Positions 26,206 through 35,640 of a stretch of DNA of 53,100 nt are shown here, in pieces. The translations under genes were made by a program, and so were the position numbers. Position 1 is the first letter of the stretch; every line of letters starts with the position of its first letter. The notes under the pieces are model-generated. The model was not told where the DNA came from and made no database searches. It saw only the letters and a program-made list of their open reading frames with translations. The stretch is from Lachnospiraceae bacterium (GTDB lineage: Bacteria > Bacillota > Clostridia > Lachnospirales > Lachnospiraceae): contig JALEPL010000017.1 in the NCBI GenBank assembly GCA_022766245.1, forward strand, positions 1 through 53,100. Reading direction: 5' to 3'.

Positions 26206-26222
26206 GTATACTGAACAGATAC
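26206..26222 (-). repeat. Dispersed hairpin element, half copy 3
   Basis: GTATACTGAACAGATAC matches the conserved half (GTATCTGTTCAGTA on the minus strand) of the 27-bp element. The other arm has diverged. It lies in the divergent gap between the transpeptidase gene and the PAP2 gene. Confidence 0.5.
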
Positions 26223-26270
26223 AAAAATCTTAAGAATTTAATAAAAATGCTAAAATTACTTTTAACTCCA

Positions 26271-26299
26271 TTGTTCTTTAAAAATTGCTATGCTATAAT
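26271..26299 (+). promoter_or_regulatory. Promoter of the PAP2-family gene
   Basis: TTGTTC (26271-26276) and a perfect TATAAT (26294-26299) are 17 bp apart, about 37 nt upstream of the ribosome binding site AAGGGGA (26330-26336). Confidence 0.75.
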
Positions 26300-26342
26300 C
26301 GCACATGGAAACGGCAAAAGTCTACTATGAAGGGGATTTGAT

Positions 26343-27035
26343 ATGAATAATAAGCAGAAGCTGCTACAGCAGACAAAAAATTTCATAGAAAAATACAAAC
26401 ACGCTTGGGTTCTGTTGTATGTACTAATCTACTTTCCTTGGTTTGCCTACTTGGAAAAACATGTCACTACACATTTTAATGTGATTCACATGTCCATCGA
26501 TGATAAGATACCTTTTATCGAGTTTTTTATCATTCCTTATCTTCTTTGGTTTGCCTATGTGGCCGGTGCGGTGCTCCATTTCTTCTTTAAAAACAAACAG
26601 GACTATTACAAGCTGTGTGCATTCCTGTTCGTGGGCATGACTGTATTTCTTGTCATCTCCACGATATACCCCAATGGGCATTACTTACGTCCCCATTATT
26701 TTGAACGGGACAATATCTTCACCCACATGGTGGGATGGCTTTACTCTACGGATACCGCCACGAACCTGTTCCCCAGTATTCATGTGTATAATTCACTGGG
26801 TGTACATTTCGCCATCATGCACAGTGATGAATTTAAGCAGAACAAAGCGGTACGGATTGGTTCCTTTGTACTGATGACCAGTATCATCCTGTCCACCATG
26901 TTCTTAAAGCAGCATTCCGTATTTGATGTCATCACTGCCTTCGTCATGGCAGCCGTGATGTACACCTTCGTGTATGGACGTTCCGTGGTATTGGAACACC
27001 AGAAGGCTCCGGAAAAAAGCTGGCACAATATCTGA
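26343..27035 (+). CDS. PAP2-family membrane phosphatase
   Basis: The 230-aa integral membrane protein has about six spans. The PAP2/AUR1-like motifs are visible: PSIHVYNS (about 145-152), with the catalytic His of the usual S-x-H motif, and KQHSVFDV (about 188-195), with the second His and Asp. The first PAP2 motif (K-x6-RP) is not clear. The family removes phosphate from lipid phosphates such as phosphatidic acid or undecaprenyl pyrophosphate; the AUR1-like branch moves head groups. The substrate cannot be assigned. It is a single-gene unit with its own promoter and terminator. Confidence 0.85.
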   Translation: MNNKQKLLQQTKNFIEKYKHAWVLLYVLIYFPWFAYLEKHVTTHFNVIHMSIDDKIPFIEFFIIPYLLWFAYVAGAVLHFFFKNKQDYYKLCAFLFVGMTVFLVISTIYPNGHYLRPHYFERDNIFTHMVGWLYSTDTATNLFPSIHVYNSLGVHFAIMHSDEFKQNKAVRIGSFVLMTSIILSTMFLKQHSVFDVITAFVMAAVMYTFVYGRSVVLEHQKAPEKSWHNI

Positions 27036-27056
27036 TATCATCAAATGAAATAAATC

Positions 27057-27099
27057 ACGGCAGTCGCGTCATGATTACATGACAATGGCTGCCGTTTTT
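27057..27099 (+). terminator. Intrinsic terminator after the PAP2-family gene
   Basis: ACGGCAG (27057-27063) pairs with CTGCCGT (27089-27095). The loop holds an inner stem, GTCATG-ATTA-CATGAC (27068-27083), and TTTTT follows at 27095-27099. Confidence 0.85.
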
Positions 27100-27103
27100 G
27101 TAT

Positions 27104-29014
27104 TTAAAGTATCTCCAGTTCATCCATCCAGATTCGTGCCACGGCATCGCTTGGCATCCGCAGATCTCCTCTGGGCGAAATCGCCACACTTCCCACCTTC
27201 GGTCCATCCGGCAGACAGGAACGCTTGAACTGCTGGGCGAAAAATCTCCGGAAAAAAGTAGTGAGCCACTGCTTCATGGTGTCTTCCTCATAGATTCCCG
27301 CAAAGGCGATGCAGGCCAAACGGAAAATCTTTGCCGGGGAATATCCAAAACGCAACACATAATATAGGAAGAAATCATGCAGCTCGTAAGGTCCCACAAT
27401 ATGCTCTGTTTTCTGGGCAATCTTACCATTTTCCGGTGGCAGCAGTTCCGGACTTACCGGCGTATCCAAAACATCCAGCAGAACTTTTTCCAACTGCTTT
27501 TCCCCACAGGTATCAGCATAATAACGCACCAGATGACGCACCAGTGTCTTTGGCACAGAACTGTTCACACCGTACATGGACATGTGATCTCCATTGTAGG
27601 TAGCCCATCCCAAAGCCAGCTCCGACATATCCCCGGTGCCGATGACCATACCGCCGCTCTTATTTGCCAGATCCATAAGAATCTGCGTCCGCTCTCTGGC
27701 TTGTCCATTCTCATAGGTAATATCATGCACGGACTCATCCTGCCCGATATCCCGAAAATGAAGTCGTACAGATTCCTTGATATCTACTTCCTTTAAGGTT
27801 GCACCCAGGCAACGAACCATAGCGAGGGCATTCTCATAGGTGCGGTCTGTGGTTCCAAATCCCGGCATGGTCACCGCCAGAATCTTGTCTCTGGAAAGGC
27901 CGATGGCATCAAAGGCACGGACAGTCACCAGAAGTGCCAGGGTGGAGTCCAGCCCTCCTGAAATACCGATGACGGCACTCTCACAGTGGGTGTGCTCCAA
28001 TCTTTTTTTCAGCCCCATGGACTGAATCGACAAAATCTCCTCACAACGCCGATCCCGATCCGCCTTACTACTTGGCACGAATGGTGTAGGATCCACGTAT
28101 CTGGTCAAATTGGTATCGGTCAGATTCAGTTCAAAATCAATCTTCTGATAATCGCTCTCATTGATTTCAAAGGTACTCATTCTTCTACGATCTGCTTCCA
28201 GACGCTTCACGTCCAGTTCCGTATAGATGCTCTCATTGGCAAAACGCTTCGCTTCTGCCAGAATCCCACCATTTTCTGCGACGAGATTATGCCCGGAGAA
28301 TACAATATCCTGAGTGGATTCCCCGTCTCCGGCGCTGGCATAGATGTATCCGGCCAAAAGACGTGCAGACTGCCCCCTCACCAGTTCCCTGCGGTAAGCT
28401 TCCTTTCCGGTGGTCTCATCGCTGGCGGAAAGATTTACGATCACATTTGCTCCCGCCTGGGCATGGCTGATACTGGGTGGATTAGGCACCCACAGATCCT
28501 CACAAATCTCTGCTGCCACCACCAGTTCCGGCATACTCTTGCATGTAAACAACAGATGGCTGCCAATAGGTACCGTCTGTCCCGGCTTCAGCTCCACCTG
28601 CACCGGCTGCTCCATTCCCCGGGCAAAATGACGCACCTCATAGAACTCATTGTAATTGGGAATGTGTGTTTTTGGCACAAGTCCCAAAATCTGTCCACGG
28701 CTGATGACCGCTGCCACATTGTAAAGCTTGCCCTGCACCATCAATGGCAGACCTGCAAACACCAGAGCATCTATCTGTTCCGTCTCTCTGGCAAACACAA
28801 AGAGCTGCTTTTTTGCTTCCCGAAGCAGCAGCTCCTGCCAAAACAGATCCTCGCAGGTATAGCCTGTAATACACAACTCCGGAAATACACTAATTTTTGC
28901 ACCATTTTCCTCTGCTTCATGCAGTTTTTCCACCATACGGCGGACATTTTCCTTTGGGTCAGCCACCACCACTTTCGGCGTTACTGCTGCCACCTTCACA
29001 AATCCCTGCTTCAC
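27104..29014 (-). CDS. nadE: Glutamine-dependent NAD+ synthase
   Basis: This is the last step of NAD synthesis: amidation of nicotinate adenine dinucleotide with ATP and glutamine-derived ammonia. It is 636 aa, the two-domain form. The N-terminal nitrilase-type glutaminase (about 1-290) has the catalytic Glu46 in FPELCITGY and the Cys in EICEDLW (about 174). The C-terminal ATP-pyrophosphatase has SGGLDS (about 352-357). The start is a GTG overlapping the hslO stop (GTGA), so the two are translationally coupled. Confidence 0.96.
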   Translation of the reverse strand: MKQGFVKVAAVTPKVVVADPKENVRRMVEKLHEAEENGAKISVFPELCITGYTCEDLFWQELLLREAKKQLFVFARETEQIDALVFAGLPLMVQGKLYNVAAVISRGQILGLVPKTHIPNYNEFYEVRHFARGMEQPVQVELKPGQTVPIGSHLLFTCKSMPELVVAAEICEDLWVPNPPSISHAQAGANVIVNLSASDETTGKEAYRRELVRGQSARLLAGYIYASAGDGESTQDIVFSGHNLVAENGGILAEAKRFANESIYTELDVKRLEADRRRMSTFEINESDYQKIDFELNLTDTNLTRYVDPTPFVPSSKADRDRRCEEILSIQSMGLKKRLEHTHCESAVIGISGGLDSTLALLVTVRAFDAIGLSRDKILAVTMPGFGTTDRTYENALAMVRCLGATLKEVDIKESVRLHFRDIGQDESVHDITYENGQARERTQILMDLANKSGGMVIGTGDMSELALGWATYNGDHMSMYGVNSSVPKTLVRHLVRYYADTCGEKQLEKVLLDVLDTPVSPELLPPENGKIAQKTEHIVGPYELHDFFLYYVLRFGYSPAKIFRLACIAFAGIYEEDTMKQWLTTFFRRFFAQQFKRSCLPDGPKVGSVAISPRGDLRMPSDAVARIWMDELEIL

Positions 29015-29880
29015 CCTCTGATCTCCTTTAATTCCTCGATATCGAATGTATAGGCCTTATTACAAAAATGGCACTTAATCTCAATGGGCTCCTCATCTGC
29101 GATGATGCTGTCCATATCGGCTTTACTCAGCGTAGCCAATGCCCGGGAAATCCGCTCCTTGGAACAGTCACACCGAAATGCCACCGGTATCCGATCGGTA
29201 AACTCCAAATCAAGGTCACCCAATATTTCCTGCAAAATATCTTCCGGCGTCATTCCCTGCTCCAGCATAGTGGTCACCGAGGAAATCTCTGTAATCTTTT
29301 TCTCCAGTTTCTCGATGACTTCATCCTCCGTAAAAGGCATGAGCTGCAGGATAAATCCTCCTGCCTGGCGCACGGTATTTTCCTTATTCATCAAAACGCC
29401 CAGTCCCACAGAGGATGGCACCTGCTCAGACACTGCAAAATAGTATGTCAAATCCTCTGCAATCTCACCGGTTTTTAATTCAGTCTGTCCAATATAGGGA
29501 TCTTTTAATCCCAAATCCTTAATTACAGACAGGATACCCACGCCCAGTGCGCCACCCACATCCAGCTTTCCGGCTGCATTCGGCGGCAGCACCACATCCG
29601 CCACCTCGGGATATCCCTTCACATTTCCTCTGCTGTCTGCTGTCACCGTGAGACCCTTCATGGGACCGGAGCCCTGAATCTGCAGGGTCAGAAGATCCTT
29701 TTCTCCCTTCATCATGCTGCCCATCATCACAGCTGCACTCATCAGTCTGCCCAGCGCAGCCGTAGCAATGGGGCTGCTGTTATGATGCTCTCTGGCAGTC
29801 TCTACCATTTCCTTTGAAGTCACAGCAAAGGCACGGATCTGACCGGATGCCGCTGTGGCTCTCACCATGTAATCTGACAT
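29011..29880 (-). CDS. hslO: Hsp33 redox-regulated chaperone
   Basis: Hsp33 is a cytoplasmic holdase switched on by oxidation. From the ATG at 29880, which follows AAGGGAGGAA, it is 289 aa; an upstream in-frame start at 29901 is less likely. The zinc-binding switch cysteines are present as CDC (about 235-237) and CHFC (about 270-273) near the C-terminus. It is the first gene of the hslO-nadE pair. Confidence 0.95.
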   Translation of the reverse strand: MSDYMVRATAASGQIRAFAVTSKEMVETAREHHNSSPIATAALGRLMSAAVMMGSMMKGEKDLLTLQIQGSGPMKGLTVTADSRGNVKGYPEVADVVLPPNAAGKLDVGGALGVGILSVIKDLGLKDPYIGQTELKTGEIAEDLTYYFAVSEQVPSSVGLGVLMNKENTVRQAGGFILQLMPFTEDEVIEKLEKKITEISSVTTMLEQGMTPEDILQEILGDLDLEFTDRIPVAFRCDCSKERISRALATLSKADMDSIIADEEPIEIKCHFCNKAYTFDIEELKEIRG

Positions 29881-29955
29881 TTTTATTTCCTCCCTTGGCA
29901 CGAGGTGTCACCGCAGGTGACGGATACGCCCTGATGCCTATAAAAGTCTAACAGA

Positions 29956-29984
29956 AGTATAACACACAATACGGGTTTTGACAG
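29956..29984 (-). promoter_or_regulatory. Probable hslO-nadE promoter
   Basis: On the minus strand, CTGTCA (29979-29984) and TATACT (29956-29961) are 17 bp apart, leaving a leader of about 70 nt with a small GTCACC/GGTGAC hairpin. Confidence 0.5.
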
Positions 29985-30001
29985 CATACATAAATTATTT
30001 T

Positions 30002-30043
30002 CTCCCTTTTCGGAAAAGTGTTCCCGAAAAGGGAGTTATTTTT
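30002..30043. terminator. Strong terminator-like hairpin between hslO and the surface-protein gene
   Basis: CTCCCTTTTCGG (30002-30013) pairs perfectly with CCGAAAAGGGAG (30024-30035), followed on the plus strand by TTATTTTTT. There is no plus-strand gene upstream that it could end. On the minus strand the flank is AAAATAATTT, so it is at most a weak second terminator for the surface-protein transcript. Confidence 0.6.
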
Positions 30044-30069
30044 TATCTGTTCAGTACCTCCACAGATAC
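30044..30069 (+). repeat. Dispersed 27-bp hairpin element, copy 4
   Basis: TATCTGT-TCAGTACCTCC-ACAGATA is a perfect 7-bp stem. It abuts the T-run of the hairpin at 30002-30043. Confidence 0.75.
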
Positions 30070-30082
30070 GATCCGCAAACTG

Positions 30083-30110
30083 AAAAAGAGGGAACCTTAC
30101 GATTCCCTCT
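30083..30110 (-). terminator. Intrinsic terminator of the 30211-35178 surface-protein gene
   Basis: AGAGGGAA (30087-30094) and TTCCCTCT (30103-30110) form an 8-bp stem with an 8-nt loop. On the minus strand TTTTT follows, the correct side for ending the surface-protein transcript. Confidence 0.8.
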
Positions 30111-30210
30111 CTATTATGCTACTTCTTCGATTTGCTCCCTAACTTTGCATCGTTCACGTTCCAAACGATTCACTCGCAATAAGAAATTGCTTACTTGACA
30201 TATCAAGTTC

Positions 30211-33200
30211 TTAACGACTGTTCTTTCTTCTCATACCAACTCCTGTCATAGCTGTCATGGAAAGAAGCAGTAGCAGAAAGTACAGTGCCAGATTACTGTC
30301 ATCACCGGTCTCGGGTGCTGCTGTGACAGTTGCTGCATTGTCATTGTTATCCGCCGGGATATCCACCTTCACAGTACAGATTGCGGTAAAGCCGCCGTCC
30401 GCAGTGGTTACGGTGATGGTACAGGTGCCGTTTGCCACTGCTGTCACCTTACCATTGGCATCCACGGTGGCTACATTTGCATCACTTGTGGTCCAGGTCA
30501 CATCCTTATTTGATGCGTTTGCCGGTGCAACGGTAGCGGTAAGCTGCAGGCTTCCATCCTTCTGGTTAATGGATTCCTCGCTCTTGTCAAGAGTCACGCC
30601 GGTTACCAGTTGTGTATCGCTGTAGGCGATAACAAAGGTGGAAAATTTATCTGTCTCAAAGGAGAACTCACCAGTGGTCTCGTCAAATGTTCCATCCAGT
30701 ACATCAATCAAACTCTCACCGGTTGCCACATCTGTGTGCAGTCGAATCACCTTGTACCCGCGAATAATGGTTTTATCCTGAACTAAAAGATTCTTCGGAA
30801 TCTGAATTGTCACCCGAACCGAAATTCCCGGTTCATGAAGTCGGGTCTTCTCCCCGCCATCCACCTGCTTGAACAGATCCGCATCGAAGTAGGTCAGTGT
30901 GGGATTTTCACCCATAATCTTTTCTGCCTCTTCCTTCACTTTACTCTGCTCCACAGCAGGAATAATATTCTCATTTGTCTTGGACACCTCCAGCCATACC
31001 CTTGCATCGCTACCACTCTGAATGGATTGCTTTTCCTCTTGGGTAAATACGGCCGGTGCATCCAAAAGATCTGATTTTTTGTTATTCAATGTGGCATCTT
31101 CAATGGGAGCATCCTTAGCTACCTCCACATCCTTTTCCAGACTTCCTGCTATATTCTCCGGCAAGTCATCTGTAGTTCCAACAACCGGAATGGTCCGCAC
31201 CTTTTTCTGACCACAGCCTCTGGTACAGGTGGCCTCTTCTTTTCCCTCTGTGGTGGCAGTTGCTTCTTTTGTTACTGTCCACTCACCGGACCAGTCGTGT
31301 CCCAAAGCCGGAACCTCTTTTTGAGCCACAAACACTTCCCTGCATACTTCACAATGACTTCCCTGTGTAGTTCCATTGGTAGTACAGGTAGCATCTACTG
31401 CCTCATCCGTTCCAACCGTATGACCCAATGCGTCAATATCTCTGAAATCTTCCGCTCCGCAATAGATACACGTTCTCTTTTCTACTCCTTTTTCCGTACA
31501 GGTAGGCTCCACTACAGTTGTCCACTCTCCAAAAGTATGTGTCGGATTCACTGTAACCGTATAGATTGTTTCATTGCCAGCCCGGTCCTCTGCTTTAATC
31601 ACATAAGATGTTCCATCTGCGACAAGCATATAACTACCTTCTGTAAGACTAATCTGGACACCATTTACAAGCACCTTATCCAAATGGTCGTCTGAAATGG
31701 TGATAGTCTGTGTTTCACAATATGTCTTTCCGTCCGTCACTCCCAAAATCACCGGGGCGGTTGCATCCAGCACCACTCCGTCGGAAGAAATATAGGTCAC
31801 ATTGCCAGACTTGTCCATAAGCTTTGCATAAACCACATATTGACGATCCGGATTGATGCGAAACGTAGTGCCCTGCGTCCATACACTGTCCTTCAAAGCT
31901 TCCACCTGTTCTGCTGACAATCCCGTATTTGACACATAATAGCTGACCTGCTCCAGACCGCTTCCCTCATCCTCTGCCGTTATGGTTACGGTCTGGGTTT
32001 TCTTGTAGAAAATATCAAAGGTTACACCACCCAACAAAGTATTCCAGCGGTTTTCCGAAATCTGAATCGTTCCGGTAGGTGCAGTGGTATCAATCATTTT
32101 CCAGGTTTTCCTCACAGCTCCCGTGTAATTTCCCTTTCCATTGATGATAACTTGATAAGAATCACCTACGTCTACTGCGCTCACATCTCCTGTCAACGTA
32201 TAATCTCTGCCCTTCACCAATGTGGTTTCACCCACGGTAACTATAACATCGGGACTCTTTGCTGTGCCATCATATACAAAAGTATCCTCTGCAAGAGATA
32301 CATCCTCTTCTGAAATCACCGCAGGAGAAATGGCAAATGCCGCCTTTGCCTCTGCTGCACTTTCGGTAGAACCTACAGGAGTTACGGTACACACCGCCAC
32401 ATAATTTCCGGCATTCACCGGTGCCGACAGCATGGCCTCCCCGGATATGGTGGTACTTCCCTGGCCGGTTGATTCGTAGTAATCAATATCGCTTACCGAT
32501 GCGCCGGTAACGGAGGAAATACCGTCTATAACTGCTACTCCCGAATATGGTTCACCGGAATATGTCACACCGGAGGCCGTCAGAGCCAGCATTACTGCAT
32601 TTTCCTCCCCATAATATGGACAAAATACGGAATTGATGGACTGTTTACAATATGCCGTAATCTCGTTTGGTTCGTTTTCATCTAGCTTGTACTCCCAGGT
32701 ATGGGTATGATGGAGCGTAAACACTCCCCGCGCATCCCCGTTGGTCAGTCTATAGTTTTTTGCCAGCTGACTATCCTGCAATGACACAGAGACTGTAGCG
32801 ACGGAACCTGTGGTATTGCTGCTCAGGTGCAGATCAGAAGCTGAATAATCTGTATCTTTCAACAGTTCATCCCCTGTTATCAAACCCGAAAACTCCACTT
32901 TTTCAAGTTCGCTGTCATCATTCATTTCAATACCTGAAACGGCAATTCCCTTTTTATCGATAGATACAGTTGCTGAGCCATAAGCAGGGTAGTAACCCTC
33001 CGCCGTAACACGATAGTACACCGTATATTCGCCTGCTGCAGAATACGCAGGATTCTCTTCACTGTAGCTGTCGTCTGCCATACTACTGTAAGTAATCGTT
33101 GCCCCCTCCGTAGGAGCAGATACCGTAACGTTGATACTATGTTCCTCCCCATTATAGGTACCATGCCATCCGGCGGCAGAAACAGAAACCGTACGTTTCA

Positions 33201-35178
33201 GCGTGATTACGGTGGCTTCGGACCACTGAGAGGCCGGTGCATCACTGGTTGCTGCCACACGGGTTCGAGTCCGCACCATAGCCCCTTCGGGCAATCCGCT
33301 TATCAAATAGTGTCCATTTTCATCCAGGTCAGTAAGTTCAATCCAGCTCTGCCCCTGATCCACAGAATAGGCGTACTGCTGCCCCACTTTGGGAGAAATG
33401 GTGATGGACGTGGGAGTAAGCTCCACAATCTCAATATGAGAATCTACCGTGGGTGTCCTGTCCCCCTCATTCGTCAAATCAGAAGGGTTCTGAGGTGTAT
33501 CGGGGCGACCGGCAATTTCTATTTCAGCCGGTGTATCCGAACTATCCTTTTTTGCGATTTTAATGTTCTTTCCGGTAAGGTCATAGGGGTTGCCCGAGAT
33601 GTCCTGACCAGAAAGTGGAATCTCACCCTTTTCATCTGAAATCACGGTGTGTGTATCATCACCGGCCGTAATCTCATATTGTGTATTGGGATCCAATCCC
33701 GTCAGTTTTTCTTTTTCATAATCCACCTTGCCATTAATGGCACCGGTGTGTGCAACGTCACCCACACTAAACTGGAACTTGACCGAGTCGCCACTGGGAA
33801 TATTCATCCAGGACATGGTCATACCGGAATCCAAATTCTCCAACAATGTCACCACATTCTGTCCATCAATTACTTCTGTTGCAGAGCCACCACTGGTATT
33901 ATAAGCATAGGTCTTCCTTGACGAATATCCACCAATCCAGAATCTGCTGGCCGGAGTAATGGGTGCAATCACAAAGGCGGGATCGTCATCTGCCGCCCCT
34001 TCCACTGTGGCTGCCCCGATCATGGCCACCTGCTGCATCGCCCCATTCTTAATCAGGGCATTCAAAGCCGCCCAATCGGAATAATTGCCACTGGTACTGC
34101 TATCCCCCAGCTGAGTGTCACAGCCAAAGGAGAATGCCTGCTGCCCGGCAGCCAGATCCGCCTCAAAAATCAAGGCATACTCATCCTTAGCACTAAAGGA
34201 GACTCTCAAGGCATCCAGTGAAGCGGATATAGTCGTACCGGCAGCAGGAGATGCTTCCGTGCTGCTGAATAGATCCCACTTTCTCCCATAGCTGGTACAC
34301 AGCATATAGTCCGTGCTGTTCTTTGTATACAGTCCCACTGCATCAAATATGGTTCCATTGGCCATATATGCCATGGTTCCGTTGCCAAGATACCAACTGG
34401 TATAAGGCTTTGTCCATTTCCGTCCATCCTGATCCGGATAAACAGCCATCACCGCTTCACTAGCGGTTCCGTCCACCACGCAGCGATACCATTTCCCGCT
34501 GGTTGGGGTAAAGGTATAGGCTGCGACGGTGGCACCGCTAATATTGCTATAGTCTCCTGTCCGACTGTCTGCGCTCTGCCACTGATAGGATGTGGCTGTT
34601 CCATCCACCTCCATTACCAGAGTAATGGTGCTGCTGTTCATGTTTTTTCCATAAGGGTAACCGGAATTTAAAAATGCAACCGGGTTGGAGTCGCTGTATA
34701 ATACCACCTCTTCATTTACCACAGGCAATTCTTCCTCCGGTTCCGCCGCCGTCAGTGTCTCCTCTATCAAAGGTTCCGCCGACATCAGTGTCTCTTCCTC
34801 CATCATCGGCTCTTCCAGAACAACCGATATGGCCTCCCCTATCATTCCCTGGCTTTCCTCCATCTGCATCTCCCCAAAATCATCGGATAGGGCAAACACC
34901 GTGATATCCACACTGGTAAAAATCAAAATTGCCGTCATTGCCATAGCACAAGCCCGTGCCAGCTTCTTCTCCATCTTTAATCCCATAAAAGCATAGAGAA
35001 ACAGATTATATAAAAACAGAAACACAAACAAAAACACCAGCATGGGATAACGCAGTATTTTATGTCTGCGTCCTATTCCTGCCAGCGCATGAATCGTATT
35101 CTTTTTTGCGGTACGGACCGGCTCCATGGCCTGATAAATGCTCTCAAACCGTTCTTTTCTTGTACTTCGTCTGCTCAT
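30211..35178 (-). CDS. Large sortase-anchored surface protein with Ig-like repeats
   Basis: From the ATG at 35178 (after AAAGGAG) this is a 1655-aa secreted protein; the longer start at 35202 lacks a binding site. The N-terminus carries two hydrophobic stretches (about 37-60 and 75-97), unusual for a simple signal peptide. Later parts include Ig-like and fibronectin-like domains, two MBG-type repeats (around SAAGWHGTYNGEEHSI and FVYDGTAKSPDV), Cys-pair repeats (CIYCGAEDF, CEVCREVF, CTRGCG), and a BIG_2 domain (about 1520-1600). The end is a cell-wall sorting signal: PETGD, a hydrophobic helix and RRKNSR. It probably functions in adhesion or as a surface layer, but no ligand is indicated. It shares its C-terminal module and promoter box with the second surface-protein locus. 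Confidence 0.88.
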   Translation of the reverse strand: MSRRSTRKERFESIYQAMEPVRTAKKNTIHALAGIGRRHKILRYPMLVFLFVFLFLYNLFLYAFMGLKMEKKLARACAMAMTAILIFTSVDITVFALSDDFGEMQMEESQGMIGEAISVVLEEPMMEEETLMSAEPLIEETLTAAEPEEELPVVNEEVVLYSDSNPVAFLNSGYPYGKNMNSSTITLVMEVDGTATSYQWQSADSRTGDYSNISGATVAAYTFTPTSGKWYRCVVDGTASEAVMAVYPDQDGRKWTKPYTSWYLGNGTMAYMANGTIFDAVGLYTKNSTDYMLCTSYGRKWDLFSSTEASPAAGTTISASLDALRVSFSAKDEYALIFEADLAAGQQAFSFGCDTQLGDSSTSGNYSDWAALNALIKNGAMQQVAMIGAATVEGAADDDPAFVIAPITPASRFWIGGYSSRKTYAYNTSGGSATEVIDGQNVVTLLENLDSGMTMSWMNIPSGDSVKFQFSVGDVAHTGAINGKVDYEKEKLTGLDPNTQYEITAGDDTHTVISDEKGEIPLSGQDISGNPYDLTGKNIKIAKKDSSDTPAEIEIAGRPDTPQNPSDLTNEGDRTPTVDSHIEIVELTPTSITISPKVGQQYAYSVDQGQSWIELTDLDENGHYLISGLPEGAMVRTRTRVAATSDAPASQWSEATVITLKRTVSVSAAGWHGTYNGEEHSINVTVSAPTEGATITYSSMADDSYSEENPAYSAAGEYTVYYRVTAEGYYPAYGSATVSIDKKGIAVSGIEMNDDSELEKVEFSGLITGDELLKDTDYSASDLHLSSNTTGSVATVSVSLQDSQLAKNYRLTNGDARGVFTLHHTHTWEYKLDENEPNEITAYCKQSINSVFCPYYGEENAVMLALTASGVTYSGEPYSGVAVIDGISSVTGASVSDIDYYESTGQGSTTISGEAMLSAPVNAGNYVAVCTVTPVGSTESAAEAKAAFAISPAVISEEDVSLAEDTFVYDGTAKSPDVIVTVGETTLVKGRDYTLTGDVSAVDVGDSYQVIINGKGNYTGAVRKTWKMIDTTAPTGTIQISENRWNTLLGGVTFDIFYKKTQTVTITAEDEGSGLEQVSYYVSNTGLSAEQVEALKDSVWTQGTTFRINPDRQYVVYAKLMDKSGNVTYISSDGVVLDATAPVILGVTDGKTYCETQTITISDDHLDKVLVNGVQISLTEGSYMLVADGTSYVIKAEDRAGNETIYTVTVNPTHTFGEWTTVVEPTCTEKGVEKRTCIYCGAEDFRDIDALGHTVGTDEAVDATCTTNGTTQGSHCEVCREVFVAQKEVPALGHDWSGEWTVTKEATATTEGKEEATCTRGCGQKKVRTIPVVGTTDDLPENIAGSLEKDVEVAKDAPIEDATLNNKKSDLLDAPAVFTQEEKQSIQSGSDARVWLEVSKTNENIIPAVEQSKVKEEAEKIMGENPTLTYFDADLFKQVDGGEKTRLHEPGISVRVTIQIPKNLLVQDKTIIRGYKVIRLHTDVATGESLIDVLDGTFDETTGEFSFETDKFSTFVIAYSDTQLVTGVTLDKSEESINQKDGSLQLTATVAPANASNKDVTWTTSDANVATVDANGKVTAVANGTCTITVTTADGGFTAICTVKVDIPADNNDNAATVTAAPETGDDSNLALYFLLLLLSMTAMTGVGMRRKNSR

Positions 35179-35297
35179 AGTCAAACTCCTTTCGTGTTCC
35201 ATGGAATTTCACAGATTTATCTTCCCACATGGTTAAATGACTTATATGATAAAAGCCACTTCTTCATTTTAAATTTGGATATACCTTGTTCGAGCGT

Positions 35298-35333
35298 ATT
35301 TTATCACACACATGGACACAAAAGAGTTACAAA
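35298..35333 (-). promoter_or_regulatory. Surface-protein promoter with direct-repeat regulator box
   Basis: On the minus strand the direct repeat TTTGTAAC-TCT-TTTGTGTCC (35314-35333; 11-bp period) is followed after 10 bp by TAAAAT (35298-35303) as -10. The box takes the place of a -35. The same box with the same spacing precedes the kinase/regulator operon at 44369-44404. This fits activation by a SARP-like regulator. Confidence 0.7.
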
Positions 35334-35562
35334 GGTTTCCCCTGCACATCCATACGGGACCAGTATTTGTCATTGTGGAATAGACAGCGATTGCATATAA
35401 AGATGTTTTTGCCTCAATGCATATTCTATTTATATGAAATGATTAAAATAGTTTTTAGTCATTTGTATCTCATATCCGTACAGGAACTAAAAAGCGGAAA
35501 AGACCACTATCAATGTCCTTCTCATCTGTTGTGAATGGAAATTAGCATTTCCTAAAATAAAA
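35334..35562. other. Non-coding stretch
   Basis: AT-rich DNA between the surface-protein promoter and the terminator of the transposase-family gene. I see no open frame with a ribosome binding site, no RNA fold and no repeat. Confidence 0.5.
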
Positions 35563-35597
35563 TAGCAGGCGAAAGTGAATAACACCTTTGCCTGCTA
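35563..35597 (-). terminator. Intrinsic terminator of the PD-(D/E)xK gene
   Basis: TAGCAGGC-AAAG pairs with CTTTGCCTGCTA (one bulged G). On the minus strand the stem is followed by TTTTATTTT. Confidence 0.8.
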
Positions 35598-35640
35598 CTA
35601 ATAATATTTATGCAATTAGATACATTCTCTTTGAAATTCG

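Noticed and set aside
27986-29053. 355-codon plus-strand frame opposite nadE
   Set aside because: It is an antisense shadow of the clear nadE and hslO genes, with no ribosome binding site and no family resemblance.
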